Part shown: in pieces, positions 30,214-38,599 of the stretch
How positions within the stretch are numbered: position 1 is the first letter of the stretch
Layout: every line of letters begins with the position of its first letter
From: Gluconacetobacter dulcium
GTDB taxonomy: Bacteria > Pseudomonadota > Alphaproteobacteria > Acetobacterales > Acetobacteraceae
Assembly (NCBI RefSeq): GCF_014174165.1
Contig: NZ_JABEQN010000012.1
Location: 1-64,000 of the forward strand
Direction: 5' to 3'
DNA: 64,000 nucleotides
The notes under the pieces: model-generated
The model's database searches: none
What the model saw: the letters and a program-made list of their open reading frames with translations, nothing else
Told to the model about the DNA's origin: nothing
Position numbers and translations under genes: made by a program

Positions 30214-31899
30214 CTACTGGGCCTGGGCAGCGCGGGTCATGGTCTGACGGATTAGCCCGTCCACTGGCCGGCCCGCCATGGTCAGGGCTACGGCTTCGGC
30301 CACGCGGATGCCGTCGATGGCCGCCGACAGGATGCCACCGGCATAGCCCGCCCCCTCGCCCGCCGGATACAGGCCGGCGACGTTGGTGCATTGCCCGTCC
30401 GGGCCGCGCGGGATGCGCAGTGGCGAGGATGTGCGGGTTTCCACGCCCGTCAGCACCGCGTCCGCCATGTCGAACCCGTCAAGCTGTCCGCCGAATGCGG
30501 CCAGTGCCTCACGCATCGCCAGCACCACGAAATCCGGCAGGCAGATGGCGAGGTCGGTCGGCGTGACGCCGGGGCGATAACTGGGCTCGACAGTGCCGAG
30601 ATGGGTGGAGGGTCGGCCGGCGAGAAAGTCGCCTACACGCTGCGCGGGTGCGCGGTAGTCGCCCCCGCCCGCGAGAAATGCCTGACGCTCCCAATGCCGC
30701 TGGAAGGCGATGCCGGCCAGCGGGCCGCCGGGGTAGTCGGCCTCGGGCGTCACACCGACCACGATCCCGGCATTGGCGTTGCGCTCGGCGCGGGAATACT
30801 GGCTCATGCCGTTGGTGACCACGCGCCCTTCCTCCGAGGTCGCGGCCACCACCGTGCCGCCGGGGCACATGCAGAAGGAATAGACCGCGCGCCCATTGGA
30901 GGCGTGATGCACCAGCCGGTAATCCGCCGCCCCCAGCAGCGGATTGCCCGCTTGCGCGCCGAACCGTGCTGCGTCGATCACCGACTGCGGATGTTCGATC
31001 CGCACGCCGATTGAAAAGGGCTTGGCCTCCATCGCCACGCCGTGGCCATGCAGCATCGTGAACGTATCGCGCGCACTGTGGCCGACCGCGAGCACGACAT
31101 GATCGGCCGCGATCTCCTCGCCATCGGCCAGGCGCAGCCCCGCGACCCGTCGCGCGCCCGTTTCATCGGTGGCCAGCAGGATATCCTCGACGCGGGTATC
31201 GAACTGGTAGGTGCCGCCCAGCGCCTCGATCTCGGCGCGGATATGCTCGACCATCGACACGAGGCGAAAGGTGCCGATATGCGGCTTGGAGAGATACAGG
31301 ATCTCTTCCGGGGCACCCGCCTTGACGAATTCATGCAGCACCTTGCGCCCGTAATGGCGCGGATCGCTGACCTGGCTGTATAGTTTGCCGTCGGAGAACG
31401 TGCCGGCACCGCCCTCGCCGAACTGCACGTTGCTCTCGGGCGTCAGCACCGATTTACGCCACAGCGCGAAGGTGTCGACGGTGCGCTCGCGCACCACCTT
31501 GCCCCGTTCCAGGATCAGCGGGCGCAGGCCCATCTGTGCCAGCAGAAGACCGGCCAGCAGGCCGCACGGCCCTGCCCCGATCACCACCGGGCGGCGATAA
31601 CCCGGCCGGTCGGCAAAATCCGGGCCGTCGCGCAGGACGAAATGATATTCGGTGTCGGGCGCGACGCCGACATGCGGCGTGCCGGACAGCCGCGCCAGGA
31701 CGACGTCCTCGTTCCGTACCGCGCAATCGACCGTATAGACCAGCGTGATCGCCGCTCGTCGCCGCGCGTCGTAACCGCGCCGGAAGATCGTATGGTTCAG
31801 CAGGTCTTCGCCCGCGATACCCAGCCGGCGCACGATTTCCGCCACCAGCGCGTCGGGCTGATGGTCGAGAGGAAGCCTGATTTCGGTCAATCGGATCAT
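30214..31899 (-). CDS. FAD-dependent oxidoreductase (COG2509-like)
   Basis: A flavoprotein of about 561 residues. An N-terminal domain (about 1-85) with MIRLTEIRLPLDH and DALVAEIVRRLGI precedes the FAD Rossmann motif VVIGAGPCGLLAGLLLAQMG. Further features are LSKPHIGTFRLVSMVEHIRAEIEALGG, DHVVLAVGHSARDTF and a C-terminal FAD closure GLYPAGEGAGYAGGILSAAIDG. The layout is that of the uncharacterised 'FAD-dependent dehydrogenase' COG2509 group. Substrate and partner are unknown. An in-frame TTG at 31941 is an alternative start; neither has a strong ribosome site. Confidence 0.8.
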   Translation of the reverse strand: MIRLTEIRLPLDHQPDALVAEIVRRLGIAGEDLLNHTIFRRGYDARRRAAITLVYTVDCAVRNEDVVLARLSGTPHVGVAPDTEYHFVLRDGPDFADRPGYRRPVVIGAGPCGLLAGLLLAQMGLRPLILERGKVVRERTVDTFALWRKSVLTPESNVQFGEGGAGTFSDGKLYSQVSDPRHYGRKVLHEFVKAGAPEEILYLSKPHIGTFRLVSMVEHIRAEIEALGGTYQFDTRVEDILLATDETGARRVAGLRLADGEEIAADHVVLAVGHSARDTFTMLHGHGVAMEAKPFSIGVRIEHPQSVIDAARFGAQAGNPLLGAADYRLVHHASNGRAVYSFCMCPGGTVVAATSEEGRVVTNGMSQYSRAERNANAGIVVGVTPEADYPGGPLAGIAFQRHWERQAFLAGGGDYRAPAQRVGDFLAGRPSTHLGTVEPSYRPGVTPTDLAICLPDFVVLAMREALAAFGGQLDGFDMADAVLTGVETRTSSPLRIPRGPDGQCTNVAGLYPAGEGAGYAGGILSAAIDGIRVAEAVALTMAGRPVDGLIRQTMTRAAQAQ

Positions 31900-32074
31900 G
31901 CGGGGCGGAGCATCCGTTTGCGGGATTACGGGAGTGTACAAAGGCAGCCGGAGCGACCGGCAACCATGCGCCGTGCCTTATCACGACCGGTTGCCATGAC
32001 GAAAGAACGCGGGACTGGCCCCCGGCGCAATGCTTCTGATAGAGAGAGCCGCCGTTCGAGGAGAATCCGCATCC

Positions 32075-33100
32075 ATGGCCCATTCGCACGATTCCTCATC
32101 CGCGCACGAGCATACCGGGCCGAACGGGGCGCACGCCTGCAACCATGACCATGACCATGACCATGACCATGACCATGACCATGACCATGACCATCATGGA
32201 CATCACGGACATGGGCATGTCCATGCGCCCACGTCGTTCGGCGCCGCTTTCGCCTGGGGGATCGGGCTCAACCTGGTCTACGTGATCGCCGAGGCCGCCT
32301 GGGGCGTCAGTTCTCACGCGCTGGCCTTGCTGGCCGATGCGGGGCACAACCTCTCCGATGTGCTGGCACTGGCGGCGGCGTGGCTGGCGCATACGCTGTC
32401 GAAGCGCGCGCCCAGTGCCGAATTTACCTATGGGCTGCGGCGGTCCTCGATCCTCGCGGCACTGGGCAATGCCGTGGCGCTGCTGCTGGTGACCGGCGGC
32501 ATCGTCTGGGAATCGATCCTGCGCCTGATCGAACCCGCGGCCGTTCCGGGCGGCACGATCATGGCCGTGGCGGCGGGAGGAATCGTGGTCAATGGTGCCA
32601 CGACGCTGCTGTTCGCCCATGGCGGCGACGACCTGAACATTCGCGGTGCCTTCCTGCATATGCTGGCCGATACGGTGATGTCGGCCGGTGTCGTGGTCGC
32701 GGGGGCGGTCATCTACTATACCGGCTGGGTCCGACTGGACCCGATCGTGGGCCTGGCACTGTCCTGCGCCATCGTCGCCGGCACCTGGTCTCTGCTGCGC
32801 GATTCGCTGGACATGGCGCTGGACCGCGTGCCCCGCAGCATCGACCGCACGGGCGTGGAAGCCTATCTGCGCGCCTTGCCGGGCGTGGAGGACCTGCACG
32901 ACCTGCATATCTGGCCGATCAGCACCACCGAAACCGCACTGACCGTGCATCTGGTCTGCGCCGTCCCGGCCGACGACACGCTGCTGAGCGATGCGACCGA
33001 GACGCTGCGCACCCGCTTCAGCATCGGTCACCCGACCTTTCAGATCGAAACCCAGTCCTACGCCACCCGCTGCGTGCTGGCCGACGCAAGCGTACCCTGA
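32075..33100 (+). CDS. Cation diffusion facilitator, zinc type with His/Asp-rich N-terminus
   Basis: A 341-residue CDF antiporter exporting Zn(II) or a similar metal for protons across the inner membrane. The first ~50 residues are cytoplasmic and metal-binding, with eight consecutive His-Asp pairs followed by HHGHHGHGHVH. Six membrane segments follow. The metal site motifs are HNLSD in TM2 and HMLAD in TM5, the HxxxD pair linked to zinc selectivity, and a C-terminal ferredoxin-like domain (LPGVEDLHDLHIWPIS) completes the fold. GAGGAG ten bases upstream fixes the ATG. The next gene is a second CDF only 4 bases downstream. Confidence 0.93.
   Translation: MAHSHDSSSAHEHTGPNGAHACNHDHDHDHDHDHDHDHDHHGHHGHGHVHAPTSFGAAFAWGIGLNLVYVIAEAAWGVSSHALALLADAGHNLSDVLALAAAWLAHTLSKRAPSAEFTYGLRRSSILAALGNAVALLLVTGGIVWESILRLIEPAAVPGGTIMAVAAGGIVVNGATTLLFAHGGDDLNIRGAFLHMLADTVMSAGVVVAGAVIYYTGWVRLDPIVGLALSCAIVAGTWSLLRDSLDMALDRVPRSIDRTGVEAYLRALPGVEDLHDLHIWPISTTETALTVHLVCAVPADDTLLSDATETLRTRFSIGHPTFQIETQSYATRCVLADASVP
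32144..32191 (+). repeat. Eight perfect CATGAC hexamers
   Basis: Eight uninterrupted copies of CATGAC encode (His-Asp)8 inside the CDF gene. The unit is six bases, so slippage would change the number of metal-binding pairs without breaking the frame. Confidence 0.95.
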
Positions 33101-33104
33101 CCGC

Positions 33105-34001
33105 ATGCCGGACATCAGCAAGACCGCGTTGGCCTGGACCAGTCTTGGCGTCAGCATCGCGGCACTGGGCCTGAAATACGCAGCATGGCGCGTCACCGGC
33201 TCGATCGCACTCTATTCCGATGCCGTCGAGACGATCATCAACGTCGTCGCCGCCCTGACGGGCCTGTGGGCGCTGCATATCGCCAGCCTGCCGGCGGACG
33301 AGAACCATACGTACGGCCATTACAAGGCCGAATATCTCTCGGCCGTGGCCGAGGGCGTGCTGGTACTGGTCACGGCCTTCGTCATCGGCCGCGAAGCATG
33401 GATCGACTGGCAGCATCCCAGCCTGCCTGATGCCCCGCTGCTGGGCATCGCACTGAACGGCTCGGCCGGGGTGCTGAACCTGGCGTGGGCGCTGGTTCTG
33501 CTGCGGGCGGGGCGGGCGAAACGCTCGCCTACCCTGGTCGCGGCTGGCCAGCATGTCATGTCCGATGTCTGGACCACCGTCGGGCTGGTGGGCGGCTTCA
33601 TCCTGATCCCCCTGACCGGCTGGCCGTGGATCGACCCGCTGCTGGCAGGGCTGATTGCACTCAATGTGCTGCGGGTGGGCTGGGGCATGATGCGCGAATC
33701 CATCGCCGGCCTGATGGACGAAGCACCCGCCGCCGAGACCCTGGAGACGATCCGCCAGGTCATCGCCGCCAGCGGACACGGCGCGATCGAGGCGCACGAC
33801 CTGCGCGCCCGCATCGTCGGGGCGATGGCCTTCGTGGAGTTTCACCTTGTCGTCCCCGGCGCCATGAGCGTGGATGCCGCGCACGAGATCTGCGACCGGA
33901 TCGAGGCCGCGCTGCGCGCGCGCGTCGGCGAGGCTCTGATCCACATCCATGTCGAACCGGAACGCAAGGCCAAGCATTGCGGGATCGCGATTCCGCGGTA
34001 G
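33105..34001 (+). CDS. Cation diffusion facilitator, second paralogue
   Basis: A 298-residue CDF protein with six membrane segments and a C-terminal cytoplasmic domain (VEFHLVVPGAMSVDAAHEICD, HIHVEPE). The TM2 site reads SDAVETIINV and the TM5 site HVMSD, so metal selectivity probably differs from the upstream HxxxD/HxxxD paralogue. It lacks the His-rich leader. The ATG at 33105 lies 4 bases after the upstream stop, so the pair should be co-transcribed. Fe, Mn or Zn are all possible substrates. Confidence 0.88.
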   Translation: MPDISKTALAWTSLGVSIAALGLKYAAWRVTGSIALYSDAVETIINVVAALTGLWALHIASLPADENHTYGHYKAEYLSAVAEGVLVLVTAFVIGREAWIDWQHPSLPDAPLLGIALNGSAGVLNLAWALVLLRAGRAKRSPTLVAAGQHVMSDVWTTVGLVGGFILIPLTGWPWIDPLLAGLIALNVLRVGWGMMRESIAGLMDEAPAAETLETIRQVIAASGHGAIEAHDLRARIVGAMAFVEFHLVVPGAMSVDAAHEICDRIEAALRARVGEALIHIHVEPERKAKHCGIAIPR

Positions 34002-34159
34002 TTCCCTTGTGTCGGTGACAACACAGCCTCCCTCTCCGGTCACGGATAAGGACACGGTTCCTGTGGAAACAGCCGACATATACGGAGTAAAGGGCGGTAC
34101 GTAACCGCCATCGCCACCCGGACACCGTTCGGAGAGGCTATTGCCCTGGACACGCGACG

Positions 34160-35566
34160 ATGAAAACCGACCTGACCGAACTGCGCATCCGTCATATGCG
34201 ACATCTGCGCCGTTCCGCCCGGGTCACGACCGCGCAATGGCGCCGCAAGATCGTCTACTGGGCGGCCGCGGTGCTGGTCGGCGTGGTGGCGGTCGGCTTC
34301 GCGACGGCGGCGGACAGCGCGGCCGCGCTCCGGACCCGGCTGGTCGCGTGGGACCCGTGGATCATGCTGGCGCTGACCCCCGCCGGGCTGGCGCTGTCGA
34401 CCTGGCTGACGCGAACCTGGTTCCGCGGTGCCCAGGGTTCGGGCATTCCGCAGACGATCGCCGCCCTTCACCTGGAAAATTTCACCATCGTCGACCGGCT
34501 GCTGTCGATGCGTATCGCCTTCGGCAAGATCCTGCTGACCACGCTGGGCCTGCTGGCTGGCGCCTCGATCGGGCGCGAAGGGCCGACGGTACAGGTCGGT
34601 GCGGCCATCATGCATAATTTCGGACGATGGCTTAACCTGTCCACGGTCAGCGTCCGGCGCGGACTGATCCTGGCCGGCGGGGCATCCGGCGTGTCGGCGG
34701 CCTTCAATACGCCGCTGGGCGGAATCGTGTTCGCGATCGAGGAACTGAGCCATTCCTTCGAACAGCGCACCAGCGGCACGATGCTGACGGGCGTGATCCT
34801 GTCGGGTGTCACCGCCATCGCGCTGGTCGGTAATTATACCTATTTCGGCCATACCGACGTCGTCGTCCCGATCGGCATAAGCTGGATGGCAGTGCTGACC
34901 TGCGGCATTCTGGGCGGCATCAGCGGCGGTGTGTTTTCGGCCATCCTGATCCGGACCTCGCAGCATGGCCTGCCGGGCATCCTTGGCCGGTTCGTGGTCC
35001 GCCGACCGATCGCCTTCGCCGCAAGCTGCGGCCTGGTGCTGGCCATTCTCGGGATCGCTTCGGGCGGGATCACCTACGGCACGGGCTATCTTCAGGCACG
35101 CGAGATCATCGCCGGGCAGACAAGCTATCCGGCATCGTTCTTCATCCTGAAATATATTGCCACCATCGTATCTTACTGTTCCGGCATTCCGGGCGGGCTG
35201 TTCGCGCCGTCTCTGGCCATCGGGGCGGGCATCGGCGGCTGGGTCGCGCAGTTCCTGCCGCACACCACGCCCGGCGCGGTGGTCCTTCTGGGCACCGTGG
35301 CCTATTTCTCGGCCGTGGTGCAGGCGCCGCTGACGGCGAGCGTGATCGTGATGGAAATGTCGGACAACCAGCAGGTGACGCTGGCACTGCTCGCCACGTC
35401 GTTCCTCGCCTATGCCGTCTCCCGCATGATCTGCTCCCGCTCGCTCTATAGCGCACTGGCCGAGAAATTCCTCTCGGTGGTGGAACAGGCGCCGCCGGCC
35501 GAAACGCCGAAACCCGAGGGGGGCACCGCCCTGCCCGCCCCGACCAACGGCGAACGCGCTTCGTGA
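34160..35566 (+). CDS. CLC-family chloride channel or chloride/proton antiporter
   Basis: A 468-residue CLC protein with the selectivity signatures in order: GAQGSGIPQ (about 95-103), GREGPTVQVG with the gating glutamate, and GIPGGLFAPSLAIGA with the pore segment. The inner proton-transfer glutamate position is present (FAIEELSHSF), which favours an antiporter over a passive channel. There are no CBS domains, and the tail after about 440 is short and Pro-rich. It may balance charge during acid stress, which would suit an acetic acid bacterium; this is inference. Confidence 0.92.
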   Translation: MKTDLTELRIRHMRHLRRSARVTTAQWRRKIVYWAAAVLVGVVAVGFATAADSAAALRTRLVAWDPWIMLALTPAGLALSTWLTRTWFRGAQGSGIPQTIAALHLENFTIVDRLLSMRIAFGKILLTTLGLLAGASIGREGPTVQVGAAIMHNFGRWLNLSTVSVRRGLILAGGASGVSAAFNTPLGGIVFAIEELSHSFEQRTSGTMLTGVILSGVTAIALVGNYTYFGHTDVVVPIGISWMAVLTCGILGGISGGVFSAILIRTSQHGLPGILGRFVVRRPIAFAASCGLVLAILGIASGGITYGTGYLQAREIIAGQTSYPASFFILKYIATIVSYCSGIPGGLFAPSLAIGAGIGGWVAQFLPHTTPGAVVLLGTVAYFSAVVQAPLTASVIVMEMSDNQQVTLALLATSFLAYAVSRMICSRSLYSALAEKFLSVVEQAPPAETPKPEGGTALPAPTNGERAS

Positions 35567-35621
35567 ACGAGAGACGCTGAAAGAGGCGCGCCCGCTTGCC
35601 TGCGCGCACGCCCCACAGCCT

Positions 35622-36698
35622 TTAGCGGGCTGCCAGATCCACGATCCCGATCGCGCCGTCTTCGGTTCCGAATGCCAGGCCGGTGCCGTCTGGGCTGAAG
35701 GCCAGCGCCGAGATCGCCCCACCGCCGGCATCGCGCACCGGCAGGACCTTCTGCGCCGCAGCATCTTCCAGCAGGATCGTGCCGTCGACAAAGCCTGCGG
35801 CCACGATCTCATGCACCGGATGGCACGCTACGCGCCGGCAGATCACGCCGGGCATTCCGGCCAGTTCGACCGGTGCCTTGCCCATCGGGCCGCCGCCGAA
35901 GAACGGCCACATCACCACGCTGTCCGCCCCGCTGGTCACCAGCCATTTGCCGGTGCGCGAGAACGCCATCGACTGCACCTTGGCCGGATAGCCGCTCATG
36001 CGCATGTTGTGCCCGTCGGCCAGCCGCCAGCCATGCAGTTCGTTTTCCTGCATGCTGGTCACCAGCGCGTCGCCGCCCGGATGGATGATGATGCCGGTAT
36101 GGCTGCCCTTCCAGTCCAGCCGCCTCGGATTGTCGATCTTGGCCTGTACGAACCACATCGACGCCCCGTTATAGTGCGACGCCGCCACCCGCTTGCCCTT
36201 GGCATCGAAGGTCAGGCCGCTGACGGTGGAGGGATGTTCCAGCACCTTCAGCGTCGTCGTGCCGGCAGCATCGCGCAGTTCCACCTGCTTGCCGGAGGCA
36301 AAGGCGATGACGCCCGATTTCGGCGTACCCTTGGCGTCGATCCAGGTGGTGACATGCTCGATCCAGCGCCGGCCGCGCACCAGGTCGGTCACCGCGCCGT
36401 CCGCGCCGATCCGGCGCAGCGTGGAATCGTCGCCGCCGGTCAGGAAGCCGCTCGGCGCGGCGTCCGGCGCCAGGCAGAGGATCGCGCCGTCATGCACCGT
36501 CTGCACCTGCCACGCGGCGGCGTTGGCGAAATCCCCGCGCGTCGCCAGCGCCACATCACCCTCGGCGGTGGCGAAGGCGAACTGGTTGCTGTCGCGCGAC
36601 GCCACGCAGCCGATGACATGGCCATCGAGCGTGCGCGTGGCGCCCCGCCGTTCGAGCAGCCCGGCCGGGGCTCCGCTCTCGGTTTGCATCCCCGTCAT
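35622..36698 (-). CDS. WD40 beta-propeller protein coupled to a COG0523 GTPase
   Basis: A 358-residue protein of seven degenerate WD40-type blades, each with a GH/D...V..LA....G..LASGG-like pattern; clear blades include GAILCLAPDAAPSGFLTGGDDSTL and GAISALAFSPDGTGLAFGTEDG. No signal peptide is apparent, so it is probably cytoplasmic. Its ATG overlaps the stop of the upstream GTPase gene (ATGA), implying translational coupling and a shared function, plausibly as a scaffold in metal delivery. No catalytic site is seen. Confidence 0.8.
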   Translation of the reverse strand: MTGMQTESGAPAGLLERRGATRTLDGHVIGCVASRDSNQFAFATAEGDVALATRGDFANAAAWQVQTVHDGAILCLAPDAAPSGFLTGGDDSTLRRIGADGAVTDLVRGRRWIEHVTTWIDAKGTPKSGVIAFASGKQVELRDAAGTTTLKVLEHPSTVSGLTFDAKGKRVAASHYNGASMWFVQAKIDNPRRLDWKGSHTGIIIHPGGDALVTSMQENELHGWRLADGHNMRMSGYPAKVQSMAFSRTGKWLVTSGADSVVMWPFFGGGPMGKAPVELAGMPGVICRRVACHPVHEIVAAGFVDGTILLEDAAAQKVLPVRDAGGGAISALAFSPDGTGLAFGTEDGAIGIVDLAAR

Positions 36699-37681
36699 CG
36701 TGCGCGGCAGTTCTCGAAACCGCGACGCAGGCGCGGGCGATTGAGGTTGCGGCCGATCATCACCAGACGGGATTCCTTCTTCTCGCCCTCTTTCCACGGC
36801 CCGATGAACCCGCCATCGGCCATCATATGCACGGCCTGGAAGGCGAAACGCCGGTCCTCGCCCTCATAGTTCATGATGCCCTTGGCCCGCAGGATATCCG
36901 CCCCCTGCTCCTGAAGCACCGCACCGATCCACGCCTGGAATTTCGCGGCATCCAGCGGCTCTTCCACCACATAGGAGACCGAGGTCACGTTCTCCTCATG
37001 CGAATGGCTGGTGTCCTCCAGGAAGTGCGGCGCATGTTCCAGCGCCCGCGCCAGATCGAACCCGCCCTGATCCAGCACCTCGGCCAGCGCCACATTGCCG
37101 CGCTGGGCGCGATGCAGGCGGGCGACCGGGTTGATGGTGCGGATACGCGCCTCGATGGCAGCCAGCGTCGCCTCGTCCGCCAGATCGGTCTTGTTCACGA
37201 TGATCACGTCGGCGAAGGCGATCTGGTTCACCGCCTCGGGGCTTTCCTCCAGAGTCTGCACCATGTTCAGCGCATCGACCACGGTCACGACCGCATCTAG
37301 CCGCGTCTTGCCGCGCACATCCTCGTCGACGAAGAAAGTCTGCGCGACGGGTGCCGGATCGGCCAGTCCCGTGGTCTCGACGATGATGCCGTCGAACTTC
37401 GTGCGCCGCTTCATCAGGCTGCCCAGGATGCGGATCAGGTCACCCCGCACGGTGCAGCAGATGCAGCCATTGTTCATTTCGAACACTTCCTCGTCGGCAT
37501 CCACCACGAGGTCGTTATCCACACCCAGTTCGCCGAACTCGTTGATCACGACGGCGTATTTCCGCCCGTGTTCGGCCGTCAGGATATGATTGAGCAGCGT
37601 CGTCTTTCCGGCACCGAGAAAGCCGGTCAGCACCGTGACCGGCACCAGCCCGTCGCCGGTCGCCGCTTGGGTCTCAGACAT
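36695..37681 (-). CDS. COG0523 GTPase, CobW/ZNG1-type metal chaperone
   Basis: A 328-residue G3E GTPase. Walker A is TGFLGAGKTTLLNH, the metal-binding CxCC is GCICCTVRGDL, Walker B/switch is VETTGLADP, and the guanine motif is NKTD. The C-terminal CobW_C domain has FQAWIGAVLQEQGADILRAKG. The HSHEEN loop offers extra metal ligands. These proteins use GTP to hand Zn(II) (or Co) to client enzymes. The ATG at 37681 is fixed by AGGAGA. The downstream WD40 gene is overlapped. Two CDF exporters 3 kb away suggest a zinc theme, although no Zur box was recognised. Confidence 0.9.
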   Translation of the reverse strand: MSETQAATGDGLVPVTVLTGFLGAGKTTLLNHILTAEHGRKYAVVINEFGELGVDNDLVVDADEEVFEMNNGCICCTVRGDLIRILGSLMKRRTKFDGIIVETTGLADPAPVAQTFFVDEDVRGKTRLDAVVTVVDALNMVQTLEESPEAVNQIAFADVIIVNKTDLADEATLAAIEARIRTINPVARLHRAQRGNVALAEVLDQGGFDLARALEHAPHFLEDTSHSHEENVTSVSYVVEEPLDAAKFQAWIGAVLQEQGADILRAKGIMNYEGEDRRFAFQAVHMMADGGFIGPWKEGEKKESRLVMIGRNLNRPRLRRGFENCRAR

Positions 37682-37818
37682 GTCGTCTCCTGTCCATGCG
37701 TCCATATTCGCTTCAGCATATAGGCGTCCCCGCGCGTCCATCCCATCCCCCGTGTGAAGGGAAACGGCGCGTACCCTGCCGACGCCCCCATCCCGCACCG
37801 AGCACCATTGACCACCTG

Positions 37819-37827
37819 TTAACGATT
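37819..37827 (+). promoter_or_regulatory. TTAACGATT motif (CtrA half-site-like)
   Basis: TTAACGATT lies 37 bases upstream of the ATG at 37864. The same nonamer is upstream of the transposase-derived gene at 2188. This is only a possible CtrA half-site. Confidence 0.2.
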
Positions 37828-37863
37828 CTTCCGAACACTCCGGGAGCTTCAAGGGATAGAACG

Positions 37864-38595
37864 ATGCCCGTTTCCTCCGTCACCACCCAGACCGGCACCT
37901 ATTCTTCGGCCGACATCGCGGAAGGCGAAATCGTCTTCGTCACCACCTCCGGCCAGCCGGATCGGGCCGAGGCGTCATCGGACATCATCACGCTGTCGCA
38001 GGCAGGCCTGGCTTTTCTAACCGGCTCGCCTACCCATGGGGAAAGCAGCCAGTCCTCGTCACAGACGGCGCTCGCGCGGCTGGATCAGGATATCCAGTCC
38101 AGCAGGCGAACCATCCGGGCCATGGCCGAACAATGGGTCGATCGCCTCACCGCGCAGATCCGGCAATTGATGCTCATGGAGGCCTTCACGGCGCCGAAGG
38201 CCCTGGCCGGCGAACTGGCGCAACTCGCCCATCAGCTTGCGGTCGCCGTGCAACAATATGCGCAGAATCAGGGATCGGCCCCCAGCCTTGCCAACATCGG
38301 CGCCATGGTCACGACCACGGCGCAGCCCCCGGCGCAAGACCATCAGAGCACTCCGGATGTTCCAGACCAGACCGCTTCCCCCGATCCCGCATCCGGAAGC
38401 ACTTCGCAGACCGGACAAGGTGCCACGGCAACAAACGACAATCAGGCTTTCCAGCAGAGCGTCCGGACGCTGGCAAAGCAGATGGAAGCCCTGCTCCATG
38501 CAGCAAGGCACCACCTGAAAAAACAACCGGACAGCGACATCCAGGCCGCCCAACGTGCCCTGAACGAGGTCGAACAGACCCTGCCGCAGTTATAG
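37864..38595 (+). CDS. Hypothetical helical, low-complexity protein
   Basis: A 243-residue protein of unknown family. It has an extended Ser/Thr-rich N-terminus, the motif SDIITLSQAGLAFL (about 39-52), and a helical central part (about 68-140: LARLDQDIQSSRRTIRAMAE and LAGELAQLAHQLAVAVQQYA). A Pro/Gln/Ser-rich linker and a second helical segment (about 198-243) follow. The TLS-x-A motif resembles TVTLSPEAIAAL in the protein at 2188, and both genes share an upstream TTAACGATT. No signal peptide or membrane span is seen. AAGGGA precedes the ATG. No function can be assigned. Confidence 0.6.
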   Translation: MPVSSVTTQTGTYSSADIAEGEIVFVTTSGQPDRAEASSDIITLSQAGLAFLTGSPTHGESSQSSSQTALARLDQDIQSSRRTIRAMAEQWVDRLTAQIRQLMLMEAFTAPKALAGELAQLAHQLAVAVQQYAQNQGSAPSLANIGAMVTTTAQPPAQDHQSTPDVPDQTASPDPASGSTSQTGQGATATNDNQAFQQSVRTLAKQMEALLHAARHHLKKQPDSDIQAAQRALNEVEQTLPQL

Positions 38596-38599
38596 ACGG

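Noticed and set aside
32144-32191. Short tandem repeat that might suggest a CRISPR
   Set aside because: The 6-base unit is contiguous without spacers and lies in frame inside a gene.
32096-33196. Minus-strand frame opposite the zinc CDF gene with a Met-Val repeat
   Set aside because: The repeat is the complement of the His-Asp hexamer array; the real gene is on the plus strand.
34040-35812. 590-residue minus-strand frame opposite the CLC gene
   Set aside because: Antisense shadow. The CLC signatures on the plus strand are complete.
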